Shown here: one piece after another, positions 20,658 to 28,404 of the stretch
Layout: each line of letters starts with the position of its first letter
How positions within the stretch are numbered: position 1 is the stretch's first letter
Assembly (NCBI RefSeq): GCF_000177215.2
Contig: NZ_CM001368.1
Location: forward strand, 3,851,625-3,915,624
Length of the DNA: 64,000 nt
Source of the DNA: Solidesulfovibrio carbinoliphilus subsp. oakridgensis
GTDB taxonomy: Bacteria > Desulfobacterota > Desulfovibrionia > Desulfovibrionales > Desulfovibrionaceae
Reading direction: 5' to 3'
The notes under the pieces: model-generated
The model's database searches: none
Seen by the model: the letters and a program-made list of their open reading frames with translations, nothing else
What the model was told of the DNA's origin: nothing
Made by a program: the position numbers and the translations under genes

Positions 20658-22013
20658 TTAGAGATAGCCGTAGCCCACGGCGCTGTCTTCCTGCTTGCGT
20701 TCCAAGAGAGTGTTGACCAGAAGGTCGAAGAGGGCCTGGGTGCCCCGGTAGCCGACGTGGAGCATCCGCTGGCCGCCGAAGCGGTCGTGGATGGGGAAGC
20801 CGACCCGCATGAGCGGCACGTTCATGGATTTGGCGTAGCGGTAGCCCTTGCTGTGCCCGACGAGGAGGTCCGGGGCCAGGTGCTCGGCCTGTTCGGCGAT
20901 ATCAAAGAAATCGACGCCTTCCCGGGCCTCGGGCGGTTCGGGCAGAATGCCGGCCGTCACTGCGGCCAGGGCGGCCTTGAAATTCTTGCAGGTGGCGCCG
21001 GTGGCGGCCAGGATGGGCTTGACCCCGATTTCGGCCAGGAAGGCCACCATGGCAATGACGAAGTCCTCTTCGCCGTAGACGATGGCCCGTTTCCCGGCCA
21101 CGTACTTGTGGCCGTCCACGTAGGCGTCGACCAGCCGGCCGCGCTCGTCGGCGTACTTGGCCGGCATGGGGGTGCCGGTGATCTGCTCCAGGGCCTCGAA
21201 AAAGGCGTCGGTCTCGCGGATGCCGATGGGGATGCCGAGGCGGTGGTTGGGGACGCCAAACCGGCGGGCCAGGCCCGCCCCGGCGGTCTCGGCCAGGTGG
21301 TCGGCCCGGCCGCACTCGATGGTGCCCAAGGCCCCGGACATGGCCTGGATGTCGGCGAGCTTCGTGCCGCCGGCCGGCAGCTTTTCGTAGTCCAGGAGCG
21401 CCGGCCGGTCGAGGGTCTCGGAGATGTCCGGCAGGACGGTCGCGGCCAAGCCGTAGTCGGCCAGGATCTCCTTGAAATAGCGCAGGTCGGCCGGGGAGAC
21501 GAAGCCGGGGATGAGGTTCACCCGCCGTTCGGCCGGAGCCTTTTCCCGCACCAGCTGGCCGGCCAGGGCGGCCACGGCCGCATGCCAGCCTTCCATGTGG
21601 GTGCCGGAGTAGCTCGGGGTGGAGACATGGACGATTTCCGGCAGGGGCAGGTCGGCGAATTCCTTTTTGAATTCGGCCAGAAGGCGCGGCACGTCGTCGC
21701 CGATGGTCTCGGTCAGGCAGGTCGAGGCCACGCCGACCACCGTGGCCCCGTACTTGGACATGACGTTTAAGATGCCCTTTTTGAGGTTCGGGCCGCCGCC
21801 AAAGACGGCCTGCTTCTCGCCGAGGGCCGAGGAGGCGATGTCCATGGGCTCGCGGAAATGGCTGATGATGTAGCGGCGCATGTAGGTGGCGCAGCCCTGG
21901 GAGCCGTGGAGGAAGGGAATGGCCCCCTCCACGCCCCGGAAGGCGATGGCCGCGCCAAGGGGTGTGCAGAGCTTGCAGGCGTTGGTGGTGGAGACGTAGG
22001 GCGAATCGCTCAT
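20658..22013 (-). CDS. nifN: Nitrogenase FeMo-cofactor scaffold subunit NifN
   Basis: This 451-residue protein forms the NifEN scaffold on which NifB-co is matured to FeMo-co. The NifN/NifK-like N-terminus has Cys13, Cys16 and Cys41 (NACKLCTP and GSQGCATYMRRYI). VASTCLTETIGDD (Cys99) is the conserved middle motif, and GHSKGYRYA and HDRFGGQRMLHVGYRG are typical of the C-terminal half. Its start overlaps the nifE stop by four bases (ATGA), so the two subunits are coupled. Confidence 0.94.
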   Translation of the reverse strand: MSDSPYVSTTNACKLCTPLGAAIAFRGVEGAIPFLHGSQGCATYMRRYIISHFREPMDIASSALGEKQAVFGGGPNLKKGILNVMSKYGATVVGVASTCLTETIGDDVPRLLAEFKKEFADLPLPEIVHVSTPSYSGTHMEGWHAAVAALAGQLVREKAPAERRVNLIPGFVSPADLRYFKEILADYGLAATVLPDISETLDRPALLDYEKLPAGGTKLADIQAMSGALGTIECGRADHLAETAGAGLARRFGVPNHRLGIPIGIRETDAFFEALEQITGTPMPAKYADERGRLVDAYVDGHKYVAGKRAIVYGEEDFVIAMVAFLAEIGVKPILAATGATCKNFKAALAAVTAGILPEPPEAREGVDFFDIAEQAEHLAPDLLVGHSKGYRYAKSMNVPLMRVGFPIHDRFGGQRMLHVGYRGTQALFDLLVNTLLERKQEDSAVGYGYL

Positions 22014-23398
22014 TTGCTTTCTCCCATGGCGTTGGCCGCGGCCTTGGCCAGGGCCTCGCGCCGGGGCACGAAGCGCCAGATGGGGCTGGTGGCCGAAGCG
22101 TGGACTTCCCTGGCGAAATTGAGCATGCCGACAAAGCCTTCGAGGGCTTCCTTGCGCTCGTGGTTGTGGTCGCAAAAGCCGACCCCGAGCTTGTGGGCGA
22201 TGGGCCGTTCCTTGACCCCGCCGACGAAGAGGTCCACGTCGAGCTCCCGGACATACTTGGACAGTTCCAGCGGGTTGGAGTCGTCCACGATGACCGTGCC
22301 CGGGTCGCAGATGGCGGCCAGCTCCTCGTAGTCTTCCTTGGTGCCGGTCTGGGACCCGACCAGGACCACCTGCATGCCGAGGTGGCGGAAGGCCTTTATC
22401 AGCGAGAAGGCCTTGAAGGCGCCGCCGACGTAGATGGCCACCTTCTTGCCTTCCAGATCCTTGCGGTATTCGCAAAGCTTCGGCAAAAGCTCGGACAGTT
22501 CCTCGCGCACCAGCTTCTGGGTCCGCTCGACGATGGCCGGATCGAGGTGCTTGAAGTGGTCGGCCACGGCGTAGAGCGAGTCGGCCATGTCCTCGATGCC
22601 GAGGTAGGAGACCCGCAGAAACGGCGTGCCGAACTTCTCTTTCATCATCTGGGCCAGTTCCATGGTGGCCCCGGAGCACTGGACCACATTGAGGGCCGCG
22701 CCGTGGCAGCGCTTGATGTCGGCCACCCGGCCGTCGCCCGTGATGTTGGCCACCACCTCGATGCCCATCTTCTCGAAATATTCCCGGATGATCCAGATCT
22801 CGCCGGCCAGGTTGAAGTCGCCCAAAATATTGAGGGACAGGGGGCTTATGGCCGAGGTGTCGCCGGTGCCGGCCAGGGTGAACATGGCCTTGCAGGCCGC
22901 GGCGTAGCCTTCGCGCTTGTTGCCCTTGAACCCTTCGGACTGGACCGGGATGACCGGGATGCCGGTGGTCGCGGCCACGTCGCGGCAGATGGCGGCCACG
23001 TCGTCGCCGATGATGCCGACGATGCAGGTGGCGTAGACAAAGGCGGCGTTGGGCTTGTGGCGCTCGATCAGTTCCAGCAGGGCGGCCTTGAGCTTTTTCT
23101 CGCCGCCGAAGATGACGTCTTTTTCCTGGAGGTCGGTGGAAAAGCTCAGGCGGTGGAGCTCGGGGCCCGACGACAGGGCGCCCCGGATGTCCCAGGTGTA
23201 GACCGCGCAGCCGATGGGGCCGTGCACCAGGTGCAGGGCGTCGGCGATGGGGTAGAGGACCACCCGCGAGCCGCAGAACACGCAGGCCCGCTGGGAAACG
23301 GCCCCGGCCAGGCTGTCCCGGTTGCAGGCCAGCTCGAAAGGCCCCTCGCCCGTGCGGTGGATCTGGTCACGCCGTTCCTCGAAAATGGCCTGTTCCAT
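22010..23398 (-). CDS. nifE: Nitrogenase FeMo-cofactor scaffold subunit NifE
   Basis: This 462-residue partner of NifN in the alpha2beta2 scaffold resembles NifD. Cluster-ligand cysteines are visible at Cys39 and Cys42 (QRACVFCGSR), Cys64 (GPIGCAVYTWDIRG) and Cys124 (VYATCIVGIIGDD). The ribosome site AAAGGAG precedes the ATG. It is the first gene of nifE-nifN-nifB, with a near-consensus sigma-54 promoter about 50 bases upstream. Structural nitrogenase genes are not in the window. Confidence 0.95.
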   Translation of the reverse strand: MEQAIFEERRDQIHRTGEGPFELACNRDSLAGAVSQRACVFCGSRVVLYPIADALHLVHGPIGCAVYTWDIRGALSSGPELHRLSFSTDLQEKDVIFGGEKKLKAALLELIERHKPNAAFVYATCIVGIIGDDVAAICRDVAATTGIPVIPVQSEGFKGNKREGYAAACKAMFTLAGTGDTSAISPLSLNILGDFNLAGEIWIIREYFEKMGIEVVANITGDGRVADIKRCHGAALNVVQCSGATMELAQMMKEKFGTPFLRVSYLGIEDMADSLYAVADHFKHLDPAIVERTQKLVREELSELLPKLCEYRKDLEGKKVAIYVGGAFKAFSLIKAFRHLGMQVVLVGSQTGTKEDYEELAAICDPGTVIVDDSNPLELSKYVRELDVDLFVGGVKERPIAHKLGVGFCDHNHERKEALEGFVGMLNFAREVHASATSPIWRFVPRREALAKAAANAMGESK

Positions 23399-23444
23399 AA
23401 CGCTCCTTTTATCCGGTCACCAATTGTCGGGCACAGCGGGACTA

Positions 23445-23460
23445 AGCAAAGTCCGGGCCA
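23445..23460 (-). promoter_or_regulatory. Sigma-54 (-24/-12) promoter of nifE
   Basis: On the minus strand TGGCCC, five bases, TTGCT. This matches TGGCAC-N5-TTGCW at all but one position with the exact GG-GC spacing, 47 bases from the nifE start. It is expected for NifA-activated nitrogen-fixation genes. Confidence 0.7.
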
Positions 23461-23512
23461 GCGGGAAAGAGCCTGAATCTCCACGTCTTTTTGAAAAGGG
23501 AAAGTACCCGAA

Positions 23513-23548
23513 GACAAAATTGTAGGGAGGCCGCCGACAGAATTGTAG
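23513..23548. promoter_or_regulatory. Direct repeat GACARAATTGTAG upstream of the nifE promoter
   Basis: Two 13-base copies (23513-23525 and 23536-23548) differ at one base, start 23 bases apart, and lie 53-88 bases upstream of the -24 element. Each contains the near-palindrome ACAA-NN-TTGT. It is probably a regulator site. Confidence 0.4.
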
Positions 23549-23695
23549 AAGGAGCCTCTCCCGGCCCGGGGAAATTTTTTTTTCAACGGCCAGGCCGGAG
23601 CCCGGGAGCCTGCAAAACCGCAGCCGGGACGGCCTGGGCCCCGGAAAAGGGCCTTTTGCCCCGTTTGGGCCGCAAAAAGCTTTGGCGGACTTTGT

Positions 23696-23711
23696 TGTGC
23701 CTTTTTTGACA
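23696..23711. promoter_or_regulatory. TGT-N10-ACA, possible NifA upstream activator site
   Basis: Exact TGT, ten bases, ACA. It lies about 236 bases upstream of the nifE -24 element, farther than usual, and overlaps the TTGACA that could be the gabD -35, so a chance match is possible. Confidence 0.4.
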
Positions 23712-23734
23712 CACGGCAGGTTCGTGAATACAGG
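23706..23734 (+). promoter_or_regulatory. Possible sigma-70 promoter of gabD
   Basis: A consensus TTGACA at 23706 and a weak TACAGG at 23729 are 17 bases apart, 58 bases before the gabD start. The -10 is poor. Confidence 0.3.
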
Positions 23735-23791
23735 AAGCCACCGCCTCTCCGCCAGCCGGAAAGGGACGCGGGAGGGGCAAGGAGGAAACGC

Positions 23792-25246
23792 ATGTTGCAG
23801 GATACGGAGCTTTGGAGAGAGGCCTGTCTGATCGGCGGGCAGTGGGTCCAGGCCGACGGCGGCGGAAAAATCGCGGTGGACAACCCGGCCACGGGCCAGA
23901 CCATAGGCCAGGTGCCCAAATGCGGCCGGGCCGAAACGGCCCGGGCCATCGAGGCGGCGGGGAAGGCCTGGCCGGCCTGGCGGGCCCTGACCGCCCTGGA
24001 GCGGGCCAACGCGCTTTTGCGCTGGCACGACCTGATCCTGGCCGCCAAGGACGACCTGGCCCGGCTCATGACCCTGGAGCAGGGCAAGCCCCTGGCCGAA
24101 GCGGCCGGGGAGATCGCCTACAGCGCGAGCTTCATCCGGTGGTTCGCCGAGGAGGCCCGCCGGGCCTACGGCGACGTGGTGCCGGCCCCCTGGGCCGGAC
24201 GCCGGATCCTGGTCACCCGGGAGCCGGTCGGCGTGTGCGGCATCGTCACCCCCTGGAACTTCCCCACGGCCATGATCGCCCGCAAGGTCGGCCCGGCGCT
24301 GGCCATCGGCTGCCCGGTGGTGGTCAAGCCGGCCTCCATGACGCCCTTTTCCGCCCTGGCCCTCGGCGAACTGGCGGGCAGGGCCGGCATCCCGGCCGGC
24401 GTGGTCAACATCCTGACCGGCGACTCCCGGGCCATCGGCGACGAGCTGACCGAGAATCCCGTCGTGCGCAAGCTCTCCTTCACCGGGTCCACCGAGATCG
24501 GCAAGAAGCTTTTGGCCAAGTGCGCCGGCACGGTCAAGAAGGTCTCCATGGAACTCGGCGGCAACGCGCCGTTCCTGGTCTTTGACGACGCGGACCTGGA
24601 CGCGGCCGTGGCCGGGGCCATGGCCACCAAGTACCGCAACTCCGGCCAGACCTGCATCTGCGCCAACCGCTTCTACGTCCAGGCCGGCATCCACGACGCC
24701 TTCGTGGCCAAGCTGGCCGAGGCCGTGGCCGGCCTTACGGTCGGCGACGGCCAGGCGCCGGGCGTGACCCAGGGCCCGCTCATCGACGGCAAGGCGCTGG
24801 CGCACATGCAGGCGCTGGTGGCCGACGCCACGGCCAAGGGCGGCCGGGTGGTCTGCGGCGGGGGGCCCCACGCCCTTGGCGGCAACTTCTTCGAGCCGAC
24901 GGTCATCGCCGGGGCCACCCAGGACATGGCCTTTGCCCGCGAGGAGATCTTCGGGCCCATCGCCCCGGTCTTCCGGTTCGACACCGAGGCCGAGGCCGTG
25001 GCCCTGGCCAACGACACCGAATACGGCCTGGCCGCCTATTTCTACACCCGGGACCTCGGCCGGTCGTTTCGGGTGTCCCGGGCCCTGGAATACGGCATGG
25101 TCGGCGTCAACGAGAGCCTCATTTCCAACACCGAGGCCCCCTTTGGCGGGGTCAAGGAGAGCGGCCTTGGCCGCGAGGGCTCGCGCTACGGCATCGACGA
25201 GTACGCGGTGCTCAAATACACCTGCATCGGCGGCCTTGGGGAGTAG
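23792..25246 (+). CDS. gabD: Succinate-semialdehyde dehydrogenase (NAD(P)+)
   Basis: This 484-residue aldehyde dehydrogenase oxidises succinate semialdehyde to succinate. ALDH signatures are present: TPWNFPTAMIARKVGPALA, FTGSTEIGKKL, the general base Glu254 in SMELGGNAP, and catalytic Cys288 in NSGQTCICANRFYV. The C-x-C-ANR context is typical of GabD. A ribosome site (AAGGAGGAAACG) precedes the ATG. It stands alone, divergent from nifE and convergent with the TerC gene. Activity on another semialdehyde, such as glutarate semialdehyde, cannot be excluded. Confidence 0.87.
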   Translation: MLQDTELWREACLIGGQWVQADGGGKIAVDNPATGQTIGQVPKCGRAETARAIEAAGKAWPAWRALTALERANALLRWHDLILAAKDDLARLMTLEQGKPLAEAAGEIAYSASFIRWFAEEARRAYGDVVPAPWAGRRILVTREPVGVCGIVTPWNFPTAMIARKVGPALAIGCPVVVKPASMTPFSALALGELAGRAGIPAGVVNILTGDSRAIGDELTENPVVRKLSFTGSTEIGKKLLAKCAGTVKKVSMELGGNAPFLVFDDADLDAAVAGAMATKYRNSGQTCICANRFYVQAGIHDAFVAKLAEAVAGLTVGDGQAPGVTQGPLIDGKALAHMQALVADATAKGGRVVCGGGPHALGGNFFEPTVIAGATQDMAFAREEIFGPIAPVFRFDTEAEAVALANDTEYGLAAYFYTRDLGRSFRVSRALEYGMVGVNESLISNTEAPFGGVKESGLGREGSRYGIDEYAVLKYTCIGGLGE

Positions 25247-25261
25247 GGAAGGAGGCGGACG

Positions 25262-25310
25262 AAGATGCCTCCGGCGGCCGGGAGGGGGTCACCCCCTCCC
25301 GGACCCACCC
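25262..25310 (+). repeat. 3'-end modular hairpin, copy 3 (after gabD)
   Basis: ATGCCTCCGGCGGCC, then a perfect 12-bp palindrome (CCGGGAGGGGGT, C, ACCCCCTCCCGG), then ACCC. It starts 16 bases after the gabD stop, in the sense of gabD. Its core is identical to the copy after nuoI. Confidence 0.85.
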
Positions 25311-25319
25311 GAAAGGGGG

Positions 25320-26012
25320 TCAGCAGCCCTTGGCGGCGGCCCGGTGCCACAGCCAGCCGACCGCCACCACGCCCGCCGCGCCGACGATCTCGCCGGCGTA
25401 GAGGCCCGGGCGGCCAAGCGACAGGTGCGGGGCCAGCCACGGGTCGGTCAGCACCATCTCCGCCGCCACCTTGCCGAGCACGGCCGCGCCGACCACCACG
25501 ATGACCGGATAGCGGTCCATGATCCGGGACAGGGCGTTCGAGGCGAAGACCACGAACGGGATCGAAAGTCCGAGCCCGAAGATCAGAAGGGCCAGGTTCC
25601 CCTGGGACGCTCCGGCCACGGCCAGGATGTTGTCCGTGGACATGACCAGGTCCGCCACCACGATGGTGATCATGGCCTGGAAAAACGTGGTGCAGGCCTT
25701 GCCTTCCTTCGCATCCGCCGCATCCGTCAAAAGCTTCACCGCGATCCAGGCGATAAGCCCGCCCCCGACCAGCTTCAGGTACGGCAGGTCCAGGAGCTTG
25801 GCCGCGAAAAAGGTCAGGGCCACCCGCAGGATGACCGCCGCGCCGGCCCCGAGCAGGATGCCCCGGGCCCGGGTCCGTGGCGGAAGGTTGCGCACGGCCA
25901 GGGCGATGACCACGGCGTTGTCGCCGGCCAGGACCACGTCGATGGCCACGATGCTGACGAGCGCCGTGAAAAAATCCAGGGAAAAAGCAAATCCGTTCAG
26001 AAGATCAAGCAT
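25320..26012 (-). CDS. TerC/YjbE-family integral membrane protein
   Basis: A 230-residue protein with about seven hydrophobic helices. IDVVLAGDNAVVIALAVRNLP and VADLVMSTDNILAVAGASQGN are the duplicated acidic GDN/TDN motifs of the TerC family, which sit in the membrane and are thought to handle divalent metal, mainly manganese export, or metal loading of secreted proteins. The start at 26012 (MLDLLNGFAFSLDFF) fits the family better than the Met at 26036. Monocistronic, facing away from btaA. The specific metal is inferred from the family. Confidence 0.82.
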   Translation of the reverse strand: MLDLLNGFAFSLDFFTALVSIVAIDVVLAGDNAVVIALAVRNLPPRTRARGILLGAGAAVILRVALTFFAAKLLDLPYLKLVGGGLIAWIAVKLLTDAADAKEGKACTTFFQAMITIVVADLVMSTDNILAVAGASQGNLALLIFGLGLSIPFVVFASNALSRIMDRYPVIVVVGAAVLGKVAAEMVLTDPWLAPHLSLGRPGLYAGEIVGAAGVVAVGWLWHRAAAKGC

Positions 26013-26254
26013 GTCCGCTCCCGCCCGATCGGCCATCGGGCCGCCCCGCCCCAGCCAGGGTTCGCGGCGCGTCCGCCCGCGCCGCCGCCGGGCCGGCTCT
26101 ACCAGAGGCGGCCGGCCGGGGCAATGGCCGGAGCCGGGGCAGCCGCCGGCAGGGGGAATGTCGCCTTCCCGTCACCCGACCGACGCCGTTTCCAGCCACG
26201 GCTTCCGTATAAGCGGCAGGCAAAAATCACCTCTTCCAACCAACCCGCGCCCCC

Positions 26255-27424
26255 ATGCCCATGACAAAAAAAATCGCCACCCGCGTCCAGGACGCCCTTT
26301 TCGGCAGCATCCACGGCCAAAGCCTCGTCTACAACACCTGCTGGGAAGACCCGCGTCTGGACCGGCGGCTCCTCGGCCTCGGTCCCGACTCCCGGGTGGT
26401 GGTCATCACCTCGGCCGGGGACAACGCCCTGGACTACCTCCTGGACGGTCCGGCCCGGGTCGACTGCGTGGACGTCAACTTCCGGCAAAACGCCCTCCTG
26501 GAACTCAAGCGGGCCCTCTTCGCCCACGCGACGTTCGAGGAACTCTACGCCTTTTTCGGCGAGGGCGGGGGACCGGCCTGCGCCGGCATCTACGCCCGCA
26601 TCCGCCACACCCTGCCGGCCTACGCCGCCGCCTTCTGGGACCGCCACATCGGCTACTTCCGGGCCGGCCGGCTGTCGCGGTCCTTCTACTACCACGGCGC
26701 GTCCGGCCTGGCCGCCTTCGTCTTCTCCAGGCTCATAAGCGCGCTCAAGCCCGGCCTTCGCCGCAACATCCCCCGGCTCCTCGAAGCCGGCAGCCCGGAA
26801 GAACAGCGCCGGGTCTTCGCCGCCATCGAGCCCGTTTTCTGGGACCGGCTGAGCCGCTGGCTGGTCGGCCGGCCCGAGACCATGGCCCTCCTTGGCGTGC
26901 CGCGCCCCCAGATCGACCTCATCCGCCACTCCCACCCGGGGGGCCTCGAAGGCTTCGTCCGCGACAAGGTCCGCCACGTCTTCACCGGCCCGCCCATGGC
27001 CGAGAACTACTTCTGGCGCGTCTACCTGACCGGCCGCTACACCCGCCGCTGCTGCCCAGAATACCTGAAGGAAAGCCGCTTTGCGGCCATCCGCGACCGC
27101 CTGCCGCTTCTCGCCGCCCACACCGACACCCTGACCGGCTTTCTCGCCAAGAATCCCGGCCCCTACACCCACTTCGTCCTCCTCGACCACCAGGACTGGC
27201 TGGCCAGCCACGCCCCGGCCGCCCTGGCCGAGGAATGGGACCGCATCCTTTCCTGCGCCGCGCCCGGGACCAAGATCCTCATGCGCACGGCCGGCCTCGA
27301 CGTCGCCTTCGTGCCCCAGGCCGCCAGGTCCAGGCTGCGGTTTTTCCCGGAACTGACCGAGCCGCTCCACGCCGCCGACCGGGTCGGCACCTACGGCAGC
27401 CAGCACTTGGCGGTGGTGGCATGA
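26255..27424 (+). CDS. btaA: S-adenosylmethionine:diacylglycerol 3-amino-3-carboxypropyl transferase (BtaA-like)
   Basis: This 389-residue DUF3419 protein is the first enzyme of betaine-lipid (DGTS) synthesis. It moves the homoseryl group of S-adenosylmethionine to diacylglycerol. Family features are SLVYNTCWEDPRLDRRLLGL near the N-terminus, VVVITSAGDNALDYLL (SAM-binding), VDCVDVNFRQNALLELK, and the C-terminal FVLLDHQDWL with RTAGLD. Two ATGs (26255, 26261) compete and no good ribosome site is seen. The stop overlaps the btaB start (ATGA), which strongly supports the pathway assignment. No phosphate-regulon box was recognised upstream. Confidence 0.82.
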   Translation: MPMTKKIATRVQDALFGSIHGQSLVYNTCWEDPRLDRRLLGLGPDSRVVVITSAGDNALDYLLDGPARVDCVDVNFRQNALLELKRALFAHATFEELYAFFGEGGGPACAGIYARIRHTLPAYAAAFWDRHIGYFRAGRLSRSFYYHGASGLAAFVFSRLISALKPGLRRNIPRLLEAGSPEEQRRVFAAIEPVFWDRLSRWLVGRPETMALLGVPRPQIDLIRHSHPGGLEGFVRDKVRHVFTGPPMAENYFWRVYLTGRYTRRCCPEYLKESRFAAIRDRLPLLAAHTDTLTGFLAKNPGPYTHFVLLDHQDWLASHAPAALAEEWDRILSCAAPGTKILMRTAGLDVAFVPQAARSRLRFFPELTEPLHAADRVGTYGSQHLAVVA

Positions 27425-28050
27425 CGGCCGCCGCCACCCCCCATCCCCTGGAGCGCTACTACCGGCTGCACGCCCGTATCTACGACGCCACCCGCTGGAG
27501 CTTTCTCTTCGGCCGCGACCGGCTGCTTGGCCAGGCCGCCGCGGCCCTCCAGGCCGCTCCCGTCCGCACCGCCCCCCGCATCGCCGAAATCGGCTGCGGC
27601 ACGGGCCGCAATCTGGCCGCCCTGGCCCGGCTTCTCCCCGAGGCCGCCCTCACCGGCATCGATCTCTGCCCGCCCATGCTGCGCCGGGCCACCGCCAAGG
27701 CCAGCCCGCGCACCTGCCTCGTCTGCGCCGCCTACGGCCCGGACAGCCTGCCTCCGGCCGCGACCGACTGCATCGTCTTTTCCTATGCGCTGACCATGTT
27801 CAACCCCGGCTGGGACGCCGCCCTCGATGCCGCCGCCCGCCACCTCGCCCCGGGCGGCCTCCTGGCCGTGGCCGATTTCCACGACACCCGGGCCGGCTGG
27901 TTCCGGTCCTGGATGGGCGTCAACCACGTGCGCCTGGACGGCCACCTGCTCCCGGTCCTGGCCGCCCGGTTCGACACCGTCCGCCAGGAGGTCCGCCCGG
28001 CCTACGGCGGCCTGTGGCAGTACTTCTGCTACCTGGGGCGCGTGCGCTGA
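27421..28050 (+). CDS. btaB: SAM-dependent methyltransferase, probable BtaB (N-methylation of betaine lipid)
   Basis: A 209-residue class I methyltransferase with motif I IAEIGCGTGRNLAAL (54-68), GIDLCPPML, the FSYALTMFNPGW motif seen in phospholipid and betaine-lipid N-methyltransferases, and ADFHDTRAGWFRSWMGVNHV downstream. In betaine-lipid synthesis BtaB trimethylates the amino group added by BtaA. The four-base overlap with btaA makes that role the best reading. A phosphatidylethanolamine methyltransferase is the main alternative. Confidence 0.75.
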   Translation: MTAAATPHPLERYYRLHARIYDATRWSFLFGRDRLLGQAAAALQAAPVRTAPRIAEIGCGTGRNLAALARLLPEAALTGIDLCPPMLRRATAKASPRTCLVCAAYGPDSLPPAATDCIVFSYALTMFNPGWDAALDAAARHLAPGGLLAVADFHDTRAGWFRSWMGVNHVRLDGHLLPVLAARFDTVRQEVRPAYGGLWQYFCYLGRVR

Positions 28051-28100
28051 GGGAGAAGAGGGATGGAGGGGGAGAGGGAGAAGGAAGGGGGGAAGGAAAG

Positions 28101-28147
28101 ATGCCTCCGGCGGCCGGGGGGCGTCACGCCCCCCGGACCCCCCGAAC
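28101..28147 (+). repeat. 3'-end modular hairpin, copy 4 (after btaB)
   Basis: ATGCCTCCGGCGGCC with the stem CCGGGGGGCGT, C, ACGCCCCCCGG at 28114-28136, followed by ACCCCCC. It is in the sense of btaB, 50 bases after its stop. The stem differs from other copies in both arms together. Confidence 0.8.
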
Positions 28148-28200
28148 GGGGTGGGCGGGAGTGTGGGAAGCGGGTGGGGGGCGTTGGCGGATGTGCGTCG

Positions 28201-28271
28201 GTGTGGCCGGAATCGGGTTGGCGACACTGGCTGCAAAGCCAGCTAGCACGCCAACCCGATTCCGGCCACAC
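28201..28271. other. 71-base cruciform with 23-bp perfect arms and GGCTGCAAAGCC tip
   Basis: Arms 28201-28223 and 28249-28271 are exact complements. The 25-base centre folds again into CTGGCT-GCAA-AGCCAG, giving a GNRA-type loop. It lies between the convergent btaB and nitronate monooxygenase genes. A second cruciform with the same tip is at 42723. Confidence 0.8.
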
Positions 28272-28272
28272 A

Positions 28273-28299
28273 GGCCCGTCGCCCCGGGGACGGGGCGAG
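28273..28299 (+). repeat. 27-nt hairpin element, copy a
   Basis: GGCCCGTCGCCCCG, then GGGA and CGGGGCGAG; the 8-bp stem TCGCCCCG/CGGGGCGA has a GGGA loop. It matches 26 of 27 positions of the minus-strand element at 42806-42832. Only two copies are seen in the window. Confidence 0.6.
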
Positions 28300-28349
28300 T
28301 TTAAAGGAATTTTACGGACAGGATTTTCAAGAAGAGGCCGCAGGGCCCG

Positions 28350-28397
28350 CTCAGGGCGGCCGGGGGGAAATCCCCCCCGGCCGCCGGAGGCATTCTT
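28350..28397 (-). repeat. 3'-end modular hairpin, copy 5 (after nitronate monooxygenase)
   Basis: On the minus strand ATGCCTCCGGCGGCC, then GGGGGGGATTTCCCCCC and GGCCGCC. It begins 8 bases after the gene's end, in its sense. The 3' box is altered. Confidence 0.75.
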
Positions 28398-28404
28398 GTT
28401 TTAT

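Noticed and set aside
28202-28270. tRNA-Cys-like feature: TGCAAA loop on a CTGGC/GCCAG stem with a closing TGTGGCC/GGCCACA pairing
   Set aside because: The 5' and 3' parts pair with each other over 23 bases instead of forming D and T arms, no TTCRANC loop is present, and no CCA follows. It is a cruciform.
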